A stretch of 64,000 nt of DNA from Actinomycetes bacterium (lineage in GTDB: Bacteria; Actinomycetota; Actinomycetes; Propionibacteriales; Nocardioidaceae): NCBI GenBank assembly GCA_023460975.1, contig JAEWOG010000099.1, forward strand, positions 1 to 64,000. Direction: 5' to 3'. Below the pieces are notes generated by a model. It saw only the letters and a program-made list of their open reading frames with translations. It was not told the DNA's origin and made no database searches. This document shows, piece after piece, positions 63,555-64,000 of the stretch; within the stretch, counting starts at the first letter, position 1, and each line of letters opens with the position of its first letter. The position numbers and the translations under genes are program-made.

Positions 63555-63560
63555 AGCCTA
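63555..63560 (-). promoter_or_regulatory. -10 element for plsC-like gene
   Basis: Minus-strand TAGGCT, seven bases, GTG at 63547. It overlaps the last codons of the upstream hydrolase gene. Confidence 0.5.
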
Positions 63561-64000
63561 GCCCCGAGAGCCGCTGACCCGCGCGATGAACTCGGCCGAG
63601 GCGCTGAAGATGAGCGGCGCGTCGTTGTCCAGGGTGGCGACGTGGTAGCTGTCCTCGAGCATTCGCTCGGTGAAGTCGCGCGCGCCGAGGGCGGAGTGCA
63701 GTGCGGCCGATGTGCTCGCGTCGACCACGTGGTCCTCGCGCGAGCGCAGCAGCAGCACCGGAGCGGTGATCGCCCCCAGGCTGGCCTTGGTCGCGGCGAA
63801 CCCGGCGAACATCGAGGCCGCGGCCTTGAGCGGAGTCACGGGATAACCGCACTCGTCCACGCCCTGCTTCTTGATGTCGTTGGCGATCGCGGGGAACGCG
63901 GGCACGACGTGCTTGAGCACGGGCAGGAGCTTGACGTCCTTCCGCTCGGTGTCGATCGCCGGGTTGACCAGCACGAGCCCGGCGACCTGGTCGCCGCGGT
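63558..64000 (-). CDS. Alpha/beta hydrolase (esterase/lipase-like), C-terminal part
   Basis: The gene runs off the right edge; about 147 codons are visible. VAGLVLVNPAID is the strand after the nucleophile elbow. The catalytic acid is in LRSREDHVVD and the histidine in DSYHVATLD, as in monoacylglycerol lipase/carboxylesterase Est30 relatives. The nucleophile serine lies outside the window. plsC follows 10 bp on. Confidence 0.85.
   Translation of the reverse strand, partial: RGDQVAGLVLVNPAIDTERKDVKLLPVLKHVVPAFPAIANDIKKQGVDECGYPVTPLKAAASMFAGFAATKASLGAITAPVLLLRSREDHVVDASTSAALHSALGARDFTERMLEDSYHVATLDNDAPLIFSASAEFIARVSGSRG

Overview
This is about 64 kb of high-GC chromosomal DNA from an actinobacterium, most likely Nocardioidaceae (Nocardioides/Aeromicrobium type). 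That placement is an inference from gene content and order: an FtsA-less division cluster with sepF-yggT-wag31, a PASTA kinase beside an Rv2175c-type protein, DUF3040, DUF6504 and SAV_6107 genes, a TCGAAC-N4-GTTCGA SOS box, and many leaderless genes. No tRNA, rRNA, transposase, phage gene or CRISPR array was seen.

Region 1 (1-21,830, all minus strand) is the division and cell-wall (dcw) cluster. Read in its own direction it runs mraZ, a 53-aa membrane protein, rsmH, ftsL, ftsI, murE, murF, mraY, murD, ftsW, murG, murC, ftsQ, ftsZ, pgeF, yggS, sepF, yggT, wag31, a DksA-like gene, lspA, rluD, a GNAT-chorismate mutase fusion, and the first 20 codons of dnaE1. Four 10-bp-phased MraZ boxes overlap the mraZ promoter. 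Between wag31 and the DksA-like gene, where I would expect ileS in related genomes, there is only a perfect 44-bp palindrome.

Region 2 (21,831-26,896) is a 500-bp divergent control region with a large dyad of GTGG boxes, then a MoxR / DUF58 / transglutaminase operon.

Region 3 (26,988-34,443, minus) is a DNA-damage operon under a perfect LexA box: DUF6504, a SAV_6107 HEPN protein, DnaE2, a methyltransferase, DinB, and then DUF3040.

Region 4 (34,444-49,714) holds mostly single genes: a membrane protein, YbaK, DUF4126, an FAD oxidoreductase, a SIMPL protein, metF, a polyprenyl synthase, a barnase-barstar pair, an Rv2175c/PknL-type kinase pair, nfo, a DMT transporter, a zinc-ribbon/discoidin-like protein, a GNAT, threonine aldolase and DAHP synthase. 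Region 5 (49,807-57,000) holds a FtsX/ABC/TetR operon with two tandem operators, an amino-acid permease, a decayed sigma-factor locus, pfkA, and DUF1028-glpK. Region 6 (58,695-64,000, minus) holds a coiled-coil protein, a GNAT, a split two-component system (LuxR regulator, flavin reductase, DCC protein, histidine kinase), PlsC and a truncated hydrolase.

The most unusual feature is an interspersed repeat family. Three intergenic arrays (27.5, 38.3 and 58.2-58.6 kb) contain 25 units headed by CGTCATACAAACCCGCC with a 30-31 bp period. The units are arranged as converging blocks whose head-to-head centres are always exactly 33 bp apart. The 38-kb copy also carries a damaged duplicate of the last ~125 bp of glpK, so the array and the gene tail were copied together. 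Several -10-like TANNNT elements sit 6-7 nt before start codons, which suggests widespread leaderless transcription.
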